This document shows, one piece after another, positions 34,366-46,148 of a stretch of DNA of 64,000 bases. The notes beneath the pieces were generated by a model. That model was not told the origin of the DNA. It saw nothing but the letters and a program-made list of their open reading frames with translations, and did not search any database. Both the position numbers and the translations under genes were made by a program. Numbering within the stretch: position 1 is the first letter of the stretch; each line of letters starts with the position of its first letter. This DNA comes from Coprinopsis marcescibilis (taxonomy: Eukaryota; Basidiomycota; Agaricomycetes; Agaricales; Psathyrellaceae). The stretch covers positions 161,339 through 225,338 of the forward strand of contig ML210179.1 in assembly GCA_004369085.1 (NCBI GenBank), given 5' to 3'.

Positions 34366-34971
34366 TGCTGCTGGCGATGTTGAAGAGAAAAGAGTTGTGT
34401 GGGCGCCATCTCACAGCCCTGTTCAAATGATTAGGAGCAAGTTACCACGGGGCTCACAGTTGCGATCAGCAAAGTCAGAGGTTTAGGGCAGGCCAAAGGT
34501 GAATATGGGTGATTAGATCGGCCTGTAATAATGTTAGATTAGATTAGATAGCGTCCCCGATCCTGGTTGCTTTTAAGACTTACACTAGGCAGAACTGAAG
34601 GTGTGTCAAGCTCCGAGTATACATCAGACAATGTCACGGAGGCCGCTTTGCAAGTTACGAGCGTTGTGAGTTCATAATAGACTCGTGAGCCAATCGTGAG
34701 CGGAGGATCGTCTTGCATCAGCGGGCGCTTAAAGAGGTAATCATAAAGTGCCAAGTACGAGTAAGCTTGCAAGCATCCGTTGAACTCGCAAAGACCCGGT
34801 CCAAGCATCCTGAGTCCCGCGCGCCAGCCCTGCCATGTGGCCCTATAAATAGGCCGTCTGCACACCAGGAAGATTACCGCCTGCCGTTCTCTTCCATCCC
34901 CAGGTCAAGACTCCTTCAAGGATATCCATTACCTCCACCTGTACTTGCAAACCTATACACCACCGCCAACA
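34366..34971. promoter_or_regulatory. Shared divergent promoter, right arm
   Basis: This is the inverted equivalent of 18124-18767, between the membrane gene (-) and LLNP gene (+). It has CCCTATAAATAGG at 34841-34853, about 120 bases upstream of the LLNP ATG. Confidence 0.55.
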
Positions 34972-35814
34972 ATGAAGATCCATCTTCTTCTCAACCCCAT
35001 GGACCCGGTCAAAGATGGGAAACCGCTCACTGGGAGTAGCTACTACGAGGCAGAGAGCCCGGCCAGCCCGGAAGAAGATCTATGTGCATCAGCTCAGCAC
35101 AAAGCAGATGAGGATGAACCAATGGATATCGACCTTCCCCTTGACCCCGTGCCAGAGCCGTTCAGAGTCATCCTGCCCGCGCCAGACCCGGTCACTCCAA
35201 CTGGTTACTGTGAACCAGTGAACCTGCCCATCCCGGAAGAGATATTATCTGCGGCTGCTCAGCACGAAGCCGAGGAAAATGAGCTTGCCACCAATGTAAT
35301 CATTCTCTGCAGCTGGCTCAGCAGAGAAACTGGCTTAACATGTGATGAGTCAATCAGGGGGGGAGCCGAAGCGGTGCTAAATCACATTGTTGATATTCAT
35401 TCAGACGGCATGGAATGTCTATGGGAGCTGTGGAATCACGGCGACGATGTGGATGAGTATGGGATACCCTGTCTGGACAAGAAACAGTCCTACAACACTG
35501 GAAAACATGTCTTCAGAAAGAAACACGATCTGCGAGGATACCATGTCACCGACAAGAATGTCGAGTATCTATTTAAAACCCTCACGTGTGGAGGTTGTGG
35601 CAAGGAGTTCCCGCATTATATTGGGGGAGATTCGAAACCGTATTACAATCACGCTGTTACTGACAATCCGGGGACTGGATGTACTGCAGCTTGGACCGAG
35701 CTTAAGCGCTTGAGAAAAAGGAGGAAAATCGACAACGCCAACGCAAGGAAGGGAGCAACAGGTGTGTTTGTCACACCTGAAGGCTGGTATCGGCTGAACT
35801 TTGGCGATAATTAA
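34972..35814 (+). CDS. LLNP zinc-finger family protein, right-arm copy (full length)
   Basis: Single exon, 280 residues from MKIHLLLNPMDPV. The acidic N-terminal half holds two related segments with AQHKADEDEP and AQHEAEENEL cores. Finger 1 is ILCSWLSRETGLTC ... HIVDIH and finger 2 is CGGCGKEFPHYIGGD ... H ... GTGC. A basic helix (RLRKRRKID) and a C-terminal TPEGWYRLNFGDN tail, lost in the left-arm copy, follow. It is the most complete member and the best reference for the family. The long acidic region would suit an activator, but that is inference. The gene is divergent from the membrane-protein gene. Confidence 0.82.
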   Translation: MKIHLLLNPMDPVKDGKPLTGSSYYEAESPASPEEDLCASAQHKADEDEPMDIDLPLDPVPEPFRVILPAPDPVTPTGYCEPVNLPIPEEILSAAAQHEAEENELATNVIILCSWLSRETGLTCDESIRGGAEAVLNHIVDIHSDGMECLWELWNHGDDVDEYGIPCLDKKQSYNTGKHVFRKKHDLRGYHVTDKNVEYLFKTLTCGGCGKEFPHYIGGDSKPYYNHAVTDNPGTGCTAAWTELKRLRKRRKIDNANARKGATGVFVTPEGWYRLNFGDN

Positions 35815-35994
35815 GAGCAAGGGCGTGGCAGGCCCGCGTTCCCAGTCTCTCAGACTCTCTCGTATGTATGGTCTTGTTTCGCATCTCGTATCATATGCCT
35901 ATCTCTCTATCTCTCCCTATGTTTGTCTCTCCTCTGATGTCAGCCTTGTCCAGATACCGTTTTCATAGCCTAACCGATTTTTTTTACTCATTAC

Positions 35995-36260
35995 ATATGA
36001 CTCTTAAGCATGGACATCTGCAGCTACTTATTTCTTGAACAATGGTACTATATTTATATCCATATAAGCTATTCATAATATTGGTCCCAATAACCACAGC
36101 TAGTCCCTTAAGCTTACATTGTGCACAAAAGGAACATGAAGGTAAGGCGCAATTCACTGACAAAGCTTTCGTCGTCGCGCAAACAAAGAATCAAAACCAT
36201 TCAAGTTCCACCTGAAGGTCGAAGCAGCGTAAGTTCCTCGAGCTTCCGAAATCACACACC
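35995..36260 (-). repeat. 3'-flank repeat of LLNP genes, copy 5 (reversed)
   Basis: Same block order as 16830-17075 but reversed, including CTTGAACAATGGTAC (36034-36048) and GCTAGTCCCTTAAGCTT. It lies between the LLNP stop and the aldehyde dehydrogenase 3' end, the same arrangement as on the left arm. Confidence 0.75.
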
Positions 36261-36486
36261 AACAACACGGACAGCAGATACGTTGCTTCAGTTGAAATGA
36301 GAACGAACATTTGAGCTCCATACATACATTAATACCCCTTAGCATCGAAAGAACCAAGTCCAACTTAGAGAACCAATCAACATTCTCGAAGTGCCTGCGG
36401 GCGACTCTAACAGTTGATTGGAAAAGAACTATCACATTTATTTATTACTCAAGCTGTACCTCACACTGCACAGTACCGACATTTCC

Positions 36487-38866
36487 TTAGAGTTTGAGGC
36501 CAATGTTGACGTGCACAGATTTGGGTTGCGTATATCTTAAGTCACCCAAGTTTAGCACCCAGAAATAGTAAGAACAAGACCACGTACGTGTCAATGGCAT
36601 ACTGTCCCAACTCCCTTCCAATTCCGGACTGCTTGAATCCACCGAATGGCATTCCAATGTCGACCGACATGGTAGAATTGACCTATTAACACAGACAGGA
36701 AGTAAACACATGCGGAGAAGCGAACCAAGGGTGTACGACTTACAGCAACACTGCCAGCTTCCAATGCGTGTGCGACACGCAACCCACGTCCTATGTTCTC
36801 CGAGAAGACATACGCAGCGAGGCCATAGACAGTGTCGTTGGCCAGTTCAATCACCTCTACAGGGCATTGAGTAAGTTGAAATCAGCGTTCTTTAGAACCC
36901 AGGAACGAAGACTAACCTTGTTCAGTCTTGAACTTGAAGATCGATGCAACGGGACCGAAGATTTCCTCTCTGGCAATCTTCATATCCTTGGTGACGCCGG
37001 TGAAGATTGTTGGCTGGATGAAGAATCCCTTGTCCCCTGCTGGGACACCTCCGAGGTGGAGCTGGGCCCCACCTTCCTTGCCAGCATCGATATAGCTAAG
37101 AACACGCTATAAATCAAAGTCAATATTCAACCCCCGAGAGCAGAGCAACGTTAGAAAGGAAGAACAAACCTCGAATTGATTTTTAGAGACTTGCGGGCCA
37201 TGTCGAATACCCGCGCCAAACGGATCGCCGGTGGCAGCAATCAGCGATTTGGTAACAGCAGTGAACGACTCCAAGAACTTGTCGTAGATCCCTTCTTGCA
37301 CGAAAATTCGAGTTCCGGCTGTGCAGACTTGTCCCATGTTTCCACTAGGCAGTCGAGGCATGAGCAATGTTGAAGCAACGAGGCCAAGCTCAACAACTCA
37401 CTAGACACCCTCAGAAGCCCACTTGACGGCCTGCTCAACATCCGCATCATCGAAGACAATGGTCGGGCTCTTGCCTCCCAACTCCAGCGTCACCACCTTG
37501 AGGTTAGAGTCCGCAGCGGCCTTCAAGATCTTGCGTCCGGTAAGGGTGCTTCCGGTGAAAGCAACCTTGCTGATCTCAGGGTGTTCGGCGATTGCCTGGC
37601 CGACGGTGTGTCCGTACCCGTTGACGATGTTGACCACACCAGGAGGGAAGCCGGCTTCCACTACGAGGTCTGCGAAGCGCAGGGCGGTGAGAGGGGTGAT
37701 TTCAGAGGGTTTGAGAACGACCGTGTTTCCTGTTGCGAGAGCGGGAGCGACTTTCCAGCCGAGCATGCCCTATTTTTCATCCGGTTATTGTTGAAGGACG
37801 TAGGGAAGGAGAGGGAATACATACGATGGGGAAGTTCCAGGGGATTATTTGGCCCTATAGATGAAATCAAAGAATTATCGCCAGTTGTTAGCGAGGTTAA
37901 GTTATCACTGTAATCGTAGCTTACGCAAACGCCGAAAGGCTCGCGGCGAATGTATCCAAGTTTAAACTCCGAACCCTAACAGAAAGTGAAGGCGTAAGTA
38001 TTCCATCTTCCAGAGTATTTTGAAGACCTTTGCCCACCTCGACAGTCGATCCTTGGATCTTATCGGCCCAGCCGGCGTAGTACCGGAACACAGCGATCGC
38101 GCCACCAATATCCATCGCTTTAGACTTGGCAAAGACCTTTCCTGGAAATCAAAGTCAATACATCAACGCCAAACCCACTAAAAATCACGAGGTATATGGC
38201 AAAGATACCCACCGACATTGAGCGACTCCAACGCTGCCAGTTCCTCCGCATTCTTCTCGAGCAAATCCGCGAGCTTGTTGAGCAGCTTTGCTCGGACATA
38301 TCCTGGAGTTTTGGAACCCCACGACGTTTTGTATGCCTATGGTTGGTGTGATGATGGGAGGTGAAAATACAAGGCGCGATGAGATAAGAGCATGTTCAGT
38401 ACCGGGTTACGGCTATTAATAATAGCCACAAGGCTAAAGAGGACGTGTCACTCACCTTCTTCGCAGCGTTGACTGCTACATCGACGTCAGCCTTGGTTCC
38501 TCCGGAGACTTTGGTAATGAATTCGCCGGTTGCTAGTGCAAAACGTTTCGTTGAGTCCAATATCCAGATTGTAGCAACACAGGGTCGTGCGTACCAGGGT
38601 TTATCACTCTGAACAGCGAAATGATAGGTCAGGACGATCGAGAGGGAGATAAATATTGATAGGGGCTACGCACTCGATTTCTCCACCCTCAGCGGGAGCG
38701 ACCCATTCGTTATCGATAAACAATCTGATTATACGAGTGTGAAAGCATGGAAAAATCAGAGGGTTGATGTAAAATAGGCGTAAGCGGTTAGAACGCACCC
38801 GGTATGGACAGTAGCGGAACCCTTATAAGCGGGGGTGTCAAAGGTGTGAGTGTAAGTGGCGGCCAT
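36487..38866 (-). CDS. Aldehyde dehydrogenase (NAD-dependent, class 1/2-like)
   Basis: About a dozen short exons, starting [16 protein letters not shown] and ending in VHVNIGLKL at 36487, encode a protein of roughly 500 residues. Landmarks in order are [10 protein letters not shown], the INPGTG-type region, [40 protein letters not shown] and [11 protein letters not shown]. Then come [10 protein letters not shown] (catalytic Glu region), [12 protein letters not shown] (catalytic Cys), EEIFGPV and [18 protein letters not shown]. The exon holding the Cys loop joins across GTGAGT near 37397. The enzyme oxidises aldehydes to acids; cytosolic or mitochondrial location is not clear because the N terminus lacks an obvious presequence. 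A broken copy of its last two exons occurs at 16235-16438. Confidence 0.93.
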
Positions 38867-39612
38867 TTTGTGAGAGGTGTTTGGACGTAAGCTGGGGCCT
38901 GAGAGATGATAAAATGCGATTATGGTCGGGGGCGAGGGATACGAAAACAAAGGAGAAGGACGCCAGAGAACGCACAAGGCATATTGTTTAGTCAAGGGGA
39001 AGCCTCAGAAATTCTCAACAACGACACTCACTGGAATGGAAAGAAATGTTGCTCAAGACTTTCAGATGTGCTACGGTATTTATAATGAGTCGGCGAGGCA
39101 ATAAGGAGGACCCCAAAATGCGAACATTTGTAAGACAGCAAAATTCTGTGGCTGCCGGGCGGGACGCGCTAATTGAGTCCGACGCGTCGCGAATAGGCTT
39201 TGCTGCGGAAAAGCTTGAGAGATGGTGTTGACCAACAAGGAATATGACTTACGTATATTAGCTTACACACAAAGGGGCTACCTGTAGAATAGGTGTACTA
39301 GATAGCCAAATTGTAGCGTGAAGAAGAGGATTTCAATGAGTCCCAAAGATATCTTGCTTACAATTGGAGCCGTCGTTAATGATATCGCAGGCGCCGTCCG
39401 GCTCGTACATGCCCCCCTTAATAAGTAACGGCTCCACAAAATGAACAGAAGAAAAATGGATAACCCATCGTGACGCTTCATGACGTCCCTACTTTTCACG
39501 CACCAAAATTGTACCCTGGATCGTACTTGAGAAGATGGTACTGTACCCCCCATCATTGGCTGTTACTATCACAGTTTATTGAATTGAAGCCAGCGTTCCA
39601 TTGTTGACAATA
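38867..39612. other. Intergenic
   Basis: It holds the aldehyde dehydrogenase promoter and the 3' flank of the dienoyl-CoA isomerase gene. No other gene is seen. Confidence 0.4.
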
Positions 39613-41091
39613 TTACAGTTTCGCACCCTCGAGACGGGAATGCACCTTCAAAGGAGCAAACTTAGGTGCCTCCTTTGCAACCTTTGCACGCAGGTTCTCC
39701 GAAATATCCTGTATATCAATCAAACCCATCAGCTGTCTATGCCTACCATGCACTTGCGCAACGAAAGAGATCCAGAACGTGGCACTTTACTCACATTCGT
39801 CATCAAGGCGGCAGCATTCCACGCACCCGTGTAAGCCAAGTTCTCCGGGACACTACAGTTTTACATCCGTCAGCAATACATCTCTCCTAATTCCAACCCA
39901 AACCGAGCCGAGGGGCCAGAAAGGAGAAAAGGCAACTCACTTGTGATCCCTAGCATGCGTGATAAGATGTTTACTCCCACTAACAGCAACAGGACTCTTT
40001 CCCGCAATAAAAGTGGCCAACGCCAACGCCTCCTTGACAACCTCGTCCCGGCCACCCTCCACCACCTTGCTCAAAAGTCCAATCTCCTTGGCCTCAGTCG
40101 GCGAGAAATTGCGAGCGGTATATGCCAGTTCTCGGATGAGAGACTGGTTGCCAGTAATCTTGGGGAGGTATGCGAGACTCCCAATATCGGCCGCCAACCC
40201 AATGTCCACTTCCTACACAGAAAACAGTGTTATGACCGGGTACAGGGGGGAGGCAGTACTGTAACACGACGTACCTTGATAGTGAAAACCGCGTTACTGG
40301 CTGAATAGCGGATATCGCAAGCAGATATCATGTCTACGCCCAGCCCGATGACGTAGCCATGCACGGCGGCGATGACAGGGAAAGGGCAGCGCTCGACGCT
40401 ACCGATGGCTTGCTGGAACTCGAGGAGCTTCTTGCGCATGGCGAGGGAAGAGCGGGCACCATCTCTGGTGGTATCTGCGCCGTCACCGCCTAGCGAACCT
40501 GCGTCTTGCACTGTATATGGCGTTGCCCGTTGTCCGGATGGTATAGAGAGGATGTGAGTAGCATAGGAGGGAGGCGTCGGTCAATGTTGCGTTACAGGGC
40601 AACGGTATAGGTGGTAAAGTTTAGAGGTAAAGGAAAATATCAGATAAGGAGAGGGAAGTGAGCAGAGAATATGGGACGGACAGTCTAACCCAGCGGTGAA
40701 GTATTTGGGTAACACGGAAGACAGAACGGCAGCTCGCACATCATACCCATCCGCAACGAGGCTATCGAAGAGCTTTCCGTACGCCGTCCAGAACCTACGA
40801 AGGTACCTTATATTAGCACACGAAAGTAATTATGGGTCTCAGCAGCGGCGTTGTTGTCGTTGTCCAAGGGCTCTTGAAACCCCGTTCCTGCGACTGCAAC
40901 ACCGCTAGCAGCATTGGGGTATGAAGACGACACTCACTCGGTTGAGAAAGCATTCACAGGTGCCCTACAGCATCATTCATTAGCAACACAATTTGAAGCA
41001 AGACAAACAGCACACACCTCGCAAGCTCAATCAACAGCACATGCGGGAAAGGCTCCGAGACTTTCAACCACTTCGACGAGTATTTCGACAT
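39613..41091 (-). CDS. Delta(3,5)-delta(2,4)-dienoyl-CoA isomerase, peroxisomal
   Basis: Several exons from MSKYSSKWLKVSEPFPHV (41091) to a stop at 39613. The crotonase fold is recognised by CPFPVIAAVHGYVIGLGVDMISACDIRYS, then KEVDIGLAADIGSLAYLPK, ELAYTARNFSPTEA and SPVAVSGSKHLI. The two acidic residues in the GVDM and LAAD positions match the catalytic Asp pair of ECH1-type isomerases rather than the Glu pair of classic enoyl-CoA hydratases. The last exon (about 39613-39715) ends in EGAKL; AKL is an accepted variant of the PTS1 signal, so peroxisomal import is expected. Role: rearranging double bonds during beta-oxidation of unsaturated fatty acids. Confidence 0.88.
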
Positions 41092-41450
41092 TTCGCTCTT
41101 TTGTCGCTTTTGAGATATTGCTGAGGTTCAGTAAGAGGGCCGAACGAGAAATTAGTTTCGCTGGGGATGAACGTAAGGGAGCTACCGGCAAAGTAACAGG
41201 GAAAGAGTACATTGTGGTCGAGGTGTAACCGAACTCCGGTGGCCGCGGTACCATATGATTTTCGGTCAAACATAGGGGCTTCCCAAAACAAACCAATACC
41301 ATTCGACCTGGTCTACATAGATTCTCTTCCAAAAAAGCGATATAGGTATGTATGTTGTATCTATGTAGTGACATCTACTGCGCATAACCCGATCGCAACC
41401 GAAGATATCCAAGCGTGAGCCGTTTTAATTCCACAATATGACGGGAAGGA
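41092..41450. other. Intergenic
   Basis: Between the start of the isomerase gene and the Ssz1 stop, both on the minus strand. No gene is seen. Confidence 0.4.
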
Positions 41451-43733
41451 TTACAGAGCAGGAACATGCAACCTGGTAACCACACCATCCTGTCCGACCT
41501 CCTTCACCTCCACATCCAACTGGCCCTCAACGCCCACCACAAACTGAGCCTGGATGACTGTCGACCAAGCACCCTTGGCCTGGATACCCAGCTTGGACTC
41601 GAGGTCAGCAGCACCCAACAAAACCTCCTTGCTGACAATCTTGTGTTTGATTTCAGTATCTTCTGGCTCCTCATCGTCTTCTTCGTCCTCAGCATCACGC
41701 TCGATAGGTTCGCTCTTGATCTTCTCAACTCTAATCCCCTCCTTGATCTCCCACACCTCAAACGCAAACCGCTTGCTCTCCGCTGTCAACCCAATCTCCA
41801 ACTGCAAAACACGCCTGACGGGTAATGCAGTCTCCTTTTGGACGACAGGGACAAAGATACCACCAAGGTCGCTGTGCTCAGGGAGGTTGCTGGGGAAGAG
41901 TAATCCAATCGTACGCGTGGTAGCCTTGACCTTGTTGGCAGTCGTCTCGTGGGTGAGCGCATCTGCGATCTCCCTGCTCACCTCCCCTTGAGGCAACGCC
42001 TGGATGAGCGCAGCTTGCACGGCGGCACCCCTCGCAAGGATCGTAGTCGGATCACCAACACCACCACCCGTAACAGTTCCCCTCGCAAACGGTGTAGGCA
42101 CATCCTCGTTGAACCCTCCCGAAACAACAATCGCCTCGTCGAGCCCCGGAAGCGACGCTGTCCCACCAACATAAACAATCTCATCCACCTCATGCGCATC
42201 CACACCGGCATCACTCAGCAAGCTCACGACCGCATCCGCGATCGCGTTGTACACTGATCCAACAACCATATCGAAACGCATCCTGTTGATCGAGCCAGTG
42301 TAATCCAGCCCGTCCTTCAACGACTCGATACTGCAGGTCGCAGCACCAGGCGAAGCACTGATCGTCCTCTTCGTATGCTCGATCGCCAATCGCAGCTTGG
42401 CCTCGGCGCGACGATCCTGGAGCTCAGTGGATGGTGCAACAGCAAGCGGGGTCTTGGTTTTCTTGGCGAAATCGGCGGCGAAGAACTTGATGATCTGGTC
42501 GTCGATCTGGTCGGCACCGAGCCCAGGGTTGTTGCTGGATGCGATGACGTAGCTCAGGCCCTCGCGGACGCTGAGGAGAGAGAGGGAGGTGGAGGACGCG
42601 CCGACATCGACGATGAGCTGTGTCCGGTCGGGAAGAACATCGGTGCCCCATGCCTCAGTGGTCGTGGTCGCTGCGGCGGCACCGGCTTCATCTACGAGTT
42701 GCTTGACGGGGATGCCTGCCTCAACCGCAGCTTTTTCGAGTGCGACGCGCTGGACATCGTTAAACCGGGATGGGACGGTGATCACAGCGGTCTGGACCTT
42801 CTTTCCGAGGAAATCTTCAGCGGATTCGAGCAGTGATTTAAGGAAGATGACAGTGACGTCGTGGACGCTCAGGATGCGCTCGACGGCGATGGGTTCCGAG
42901 CGGGGAGTGGCGAGTTGGGAGGCGAGGGGAGTGTTAACACTGGATCCATGAGCACTGGTACGGATAGGGGATGGTGCCGGTTGCAAAACCTCGACCTTGT
43001 AAGCGGGCTCGTCAGGGATGTCCGGATGCTGGATTACAGGCGCAGAGATCGGTGAAGATGACTGGGTGATTTCAGAAAACCTAGAAAGATATATACAGTC
43101 AATTACGTATTCAGAAGCGAGAAATGTTGCACAAAGCATAGGAAACGGTTGAGTGACCTCTGAAGGTAACGAATACCATTCCAGTGTTTTGGAATCGCAA
43201 TTGAAAAGACAAGGATTTCATTGAAATCCAGAAGTTCTTTTTAGCAATATACTGCCCTTCCCCCAGAGATTTCTCCGCCCTTTGCAGAACAGGGAGGCAT
43301 GCGCCAAAGAATTATAAGGAACCTTGCTCACTTTTTGCCCAAGAGATCTCTGAACCCAGTAATGGTGTTTTTGGAGTTCTTGACGAGTTGGTATTTGGCA
43401 CCATTGCCAATATACTACCATATTACCATCAGCTCCAGCTCACCACTAATAACGACCGATAACTCACCAATTCCTCGCCCTGGAATGAGATGGCACAGGC
43501 TATCTGCCTCTCACCATCTTCGTTTGCAATAGATTCAGCAATTCCCTCCTACAGAGCTCCAGTTAGCTCCAAATCGCACAAAATAAAGATGATCTTCGCA
43601 CCTTTGTAACGACAGCAATTGAAGCATAACTGTTGCCGAAGTTTATGCCAACGACTGGTGCCAGTGTGTTCATTTGGATGGCAGAATCCTCTGAGGTGTT
43701 GGCATTGCCATTGGGCGCGGGTGACGGTGCCAT
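41451..43733 (-). CDS. SSZ1: Hsp70-like ribosome-associated complex subunit Ssz1
   Basis: Four or so exons: MAPSPAPNG.. to VVGINFGNSYASIAVV (43733 down), EGIAESIANEDGERQIACAISF (about 43545-43470), YIGNGAKYQLVKNS to LLGKK (about 43420-43330), and the long last exon (about 43080-41451). The Hsp70 ATPase fold is clear, but phosphate-1 reads GINFGN instead of GIDLGT. The C-terminal part is short and beta-rich and ends GQDGVVTRLHVPAL, as in Ssz1/Pdr13 rather than Ssa/Ssb. Ssz1 partners zuotin in the ribosome-associated complex and stimulates Ssb at the exit tunnel. An acidic insert (DAEDEEDDEEPEDTE) sits in the C-terminal domain. Single gene, no duplication seen. Confidence 0.93.
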
Positions 43734-44028
43734 TTTATCGATAATATTGGGGAGAATAAAGAGTAATTGAAAGCGCGAAAACGAGGCGCAGGTAGAAAAT
43801 CTTGATCAGTCACATGACTAGCAGTCACGGGGCTGATCTCCGGTTATTTCGGACGCAATGCCTTCGTTGCTTAAAGTCTGTTAGCATCAAAACCAGGAGA
43901 ATTGCACATTCAGTCAATTGATCATGATTACTGGCTTCCTAGGACTAAGGTAAGGCTAACTTAGTATCTAACCATTAACGTAAGTCCCAAACTCTATCCC
44001 GAACTGCCAGCAGGTCAGGACCAGGAGG
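43734..44028. promoter_or_regulatory. Divergent promoter of SSZ1 and membrane-protein paralogue
   Basis: A 295-base gap separates divergent starts. No TATA box is obvious on the membrane-gene side. Confidence 0.4.
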
Positions 44029-45363
44029 ATGTCAGAACTCCAAGGTTTCCTCTCTCTAGACGCAAAGCACCTGGGCGCTCTGGGCATCTTTGCGACCTAC
44101 TTGGGGGTCGACATTACCTTGGCCTTGACGGTTATTGGAAGCATACGAGATTCCGGCAAACGAAATGTCTCAAAGAAGGATATCTCCAAAATCTATCTGT
44201 TCAGCCTGCTCTCCCTGATATCATTCGCGAGTACCTGGCATTGTAAGTCCAATACAAAACATTTCCTTATATGAGCTGGCCAATAATTCATTCTTAGACA
44301 TGGGGAAATTTATGATGGTACGCACGTCGCATCTGTCGCATGTATGACCTACTCAACCTCAAGCAGCGGAGTTTCCGGATGTACGAAAGCAGCTTTCACG
44401 GAACAGACCCACATACGACCGTGGTAGAGCGAATGAGCAACTGGCTCGTAAACAGTACCCTCTTTGAGGAAGCGTGGGGTTATGTCTGCGTCGGTAGTAT
44501 GAACTGGTGGTGGAGCGAGCAGCTCTGTTTGTTCACAGTCGGTGCCTGGACAGCGTTCCTCTATGAACAAGGTGTGTAACAGATTCGTATTCCTGCATGA
44601 TTTATGTTTATGATATTATCTGTATGACCTTCAAGGTGCACGCTACAGAATCAAACGCGTGTGGGCGTATATGCTTCTCGGTCAGCTCTTCGCGGTATCC
44701 ATCGCTTCTAACCTCTTCTACGTCGCCATTCTCTGCTCCAAGCCCTCCTCGGCGTATCCAAAGAAGCCAGGCGAGACTAGCGCCTCTCATCCTACATCTC
44801 CGGCCCCCATCTCTTTCCCACCAGTGGCGTGGATCAGTATCTTGCTTGCGATGTTGACGGTCGCACTCACCCCATACACAAACACCAAAACCTTCCTCCC
44901 AAACCTCGTCGCAATGCACACCCTCATCGTAGTCCCCCTTCTCGTACCGGGATCTCGAGAGTCCAAGTATGCTCTAGCTCCTTCTACACTCTACCTTGTC
45001 ATATTCCTCCTCAGCCTCCCCATTCGATCTAAAACGATTCTCGCCGCACTCTCCTCCCTCCCAGCCACAGGCCAAAGCCCATATGCACTATTCGCGGCTG
45101 CGTGGAAGACGCTCTACGAGCACCCCGCCCAGACCAGTATCGGATGCGACATTATCTGCTCGTCGGTGGGATTCATCGTGTGGATTGCGTGTGAGGACCC
45201 GAAGAAGATATATGGAGGTGGGTATGAGGCTCATTCGAGATGGTTCACAGTACCGTATCTGCTGCTTTCTACGCCATTTGCGTCCGCAGGTGTGACGGCA
45301 CCATATGTCCTGCGGCCTCAAATCCCGGAAGATTTGGAGGGGAAGGAGGAGAAGCGAGAATGA
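44029..45363 (+). CDS. Multi-membrane protein, intact paralogue, unknown function
   Basis: Four exons, join(44029..44242, 44298..44317, 44367..44571, 44636..45363), give 388 residues. Exon 2 is only 20 bases (encoding YMGKFMM across the joins). Hydrophobic segments suggest about eight membrane passes; conserved landmarks are SMNWWWSEQLCLFTVGAWTAFLY, KRVWAYMLLGQLFAVS, SNLFYVAILC and WFTVPYLLLSTPFASAGVTAPYVL. The C terminus is acidic and Lys-rich. It is the only one of three copies in the window with an uninterrupted frame and serves as the reference for the copies at 19.3 and 33-34 kb. No characterised family is recognised. Confidence 0.82.
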
Positions 45364-46148
45364 GATTTTGGGTGTGCATGACGTGTATTGTATTTGTGCC
45401 CTCGTTTGAAGCCTCGGCTTGTGCTGCTAGTTACTATTGCTGACGTTCGTTCGTTAATCTTGTATTCGTTATTCATGGTCTTTCCCTTCCAAGTTCGCAC
45501 TTCCCGGTACTCCCATGTGCACGATTCCGACATCATTGAGCTCAGCCATGCACTCGGACTGGGGTAGAGAAAGAACAATCCGCTGGGGTCAACTGTCCAT
45601 ATCCAGATTAAACATCGCGACACACCCGTTGTGATGTTGCATTGTGGTTGTGAAACCGGATGCTGATGATCCGTTTGTATGTTAGTCCCGTGGAATCACT
45701 GCTATCAAGTCATTGTTGGTCATTCATCTCACGCGTACGTTTATAGTACATCCTTCACAGTTGGACGTGTGTAAGCCTGTAGATGGCCCTTCCGGTTGAC
45801 GGATCCGGCCAAACCTGGCGGGCGCTAAAGAAAGGTCCGAGGTTGTGATCGCATCGTCGCAGCGCACGTTAGGTATGTACCCTCTGGTGTATTGCAGCTC
45901 GTCCCCAGGTTCTCCTTAGGGCATACTGTTCGGCGCTCCGTTACATGCCACACATATCGCCAGCGCGGGATATGATGCAAAGCATGATTGGCATAACTTG
46001 ACGGTGTTCTCGGTGTCGTGTGGTAGCATTATATGGAATTGTGCAAACTGTTCTAGGCGAATAAAATAAATAGTAGTAGTCAAAATTAAAAGGGACAAGC
46101 TCCAAAATTGTCTAAGGGTGGATTCCGGAGTCGCCGATAGGCGCCTAC
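45364..46148. other. Intergenic between convergent genes
   Basis: 3' flanks of the membrane gene (+) and the isochorismatase-like gene (-). No gene is seen. Confidence 0.4.

Larger units (their letters stand above)
32530..36711. repeat. Right arm of inverted duplication (pairs with about 16235-21130)
   Basis: Read inward from the aldehyde dehydrogenase, this arm contains its last exons, the 3'-flank repeat, the LLNP gene, a divergent promoter, the membrane gene and a second repeat. The left arm has the same elements in mirror order. The arms are separated by roughly 11.4 kb that is not duplicated. Ends are approximate because they were found by eye. Confidence 0.85.

Noticed and set aside
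42375..42836. Plus-strand 153-codon frame opposite SSZ1
   Set aside because: Antisense shadow of the Hsp70-like coding exon.
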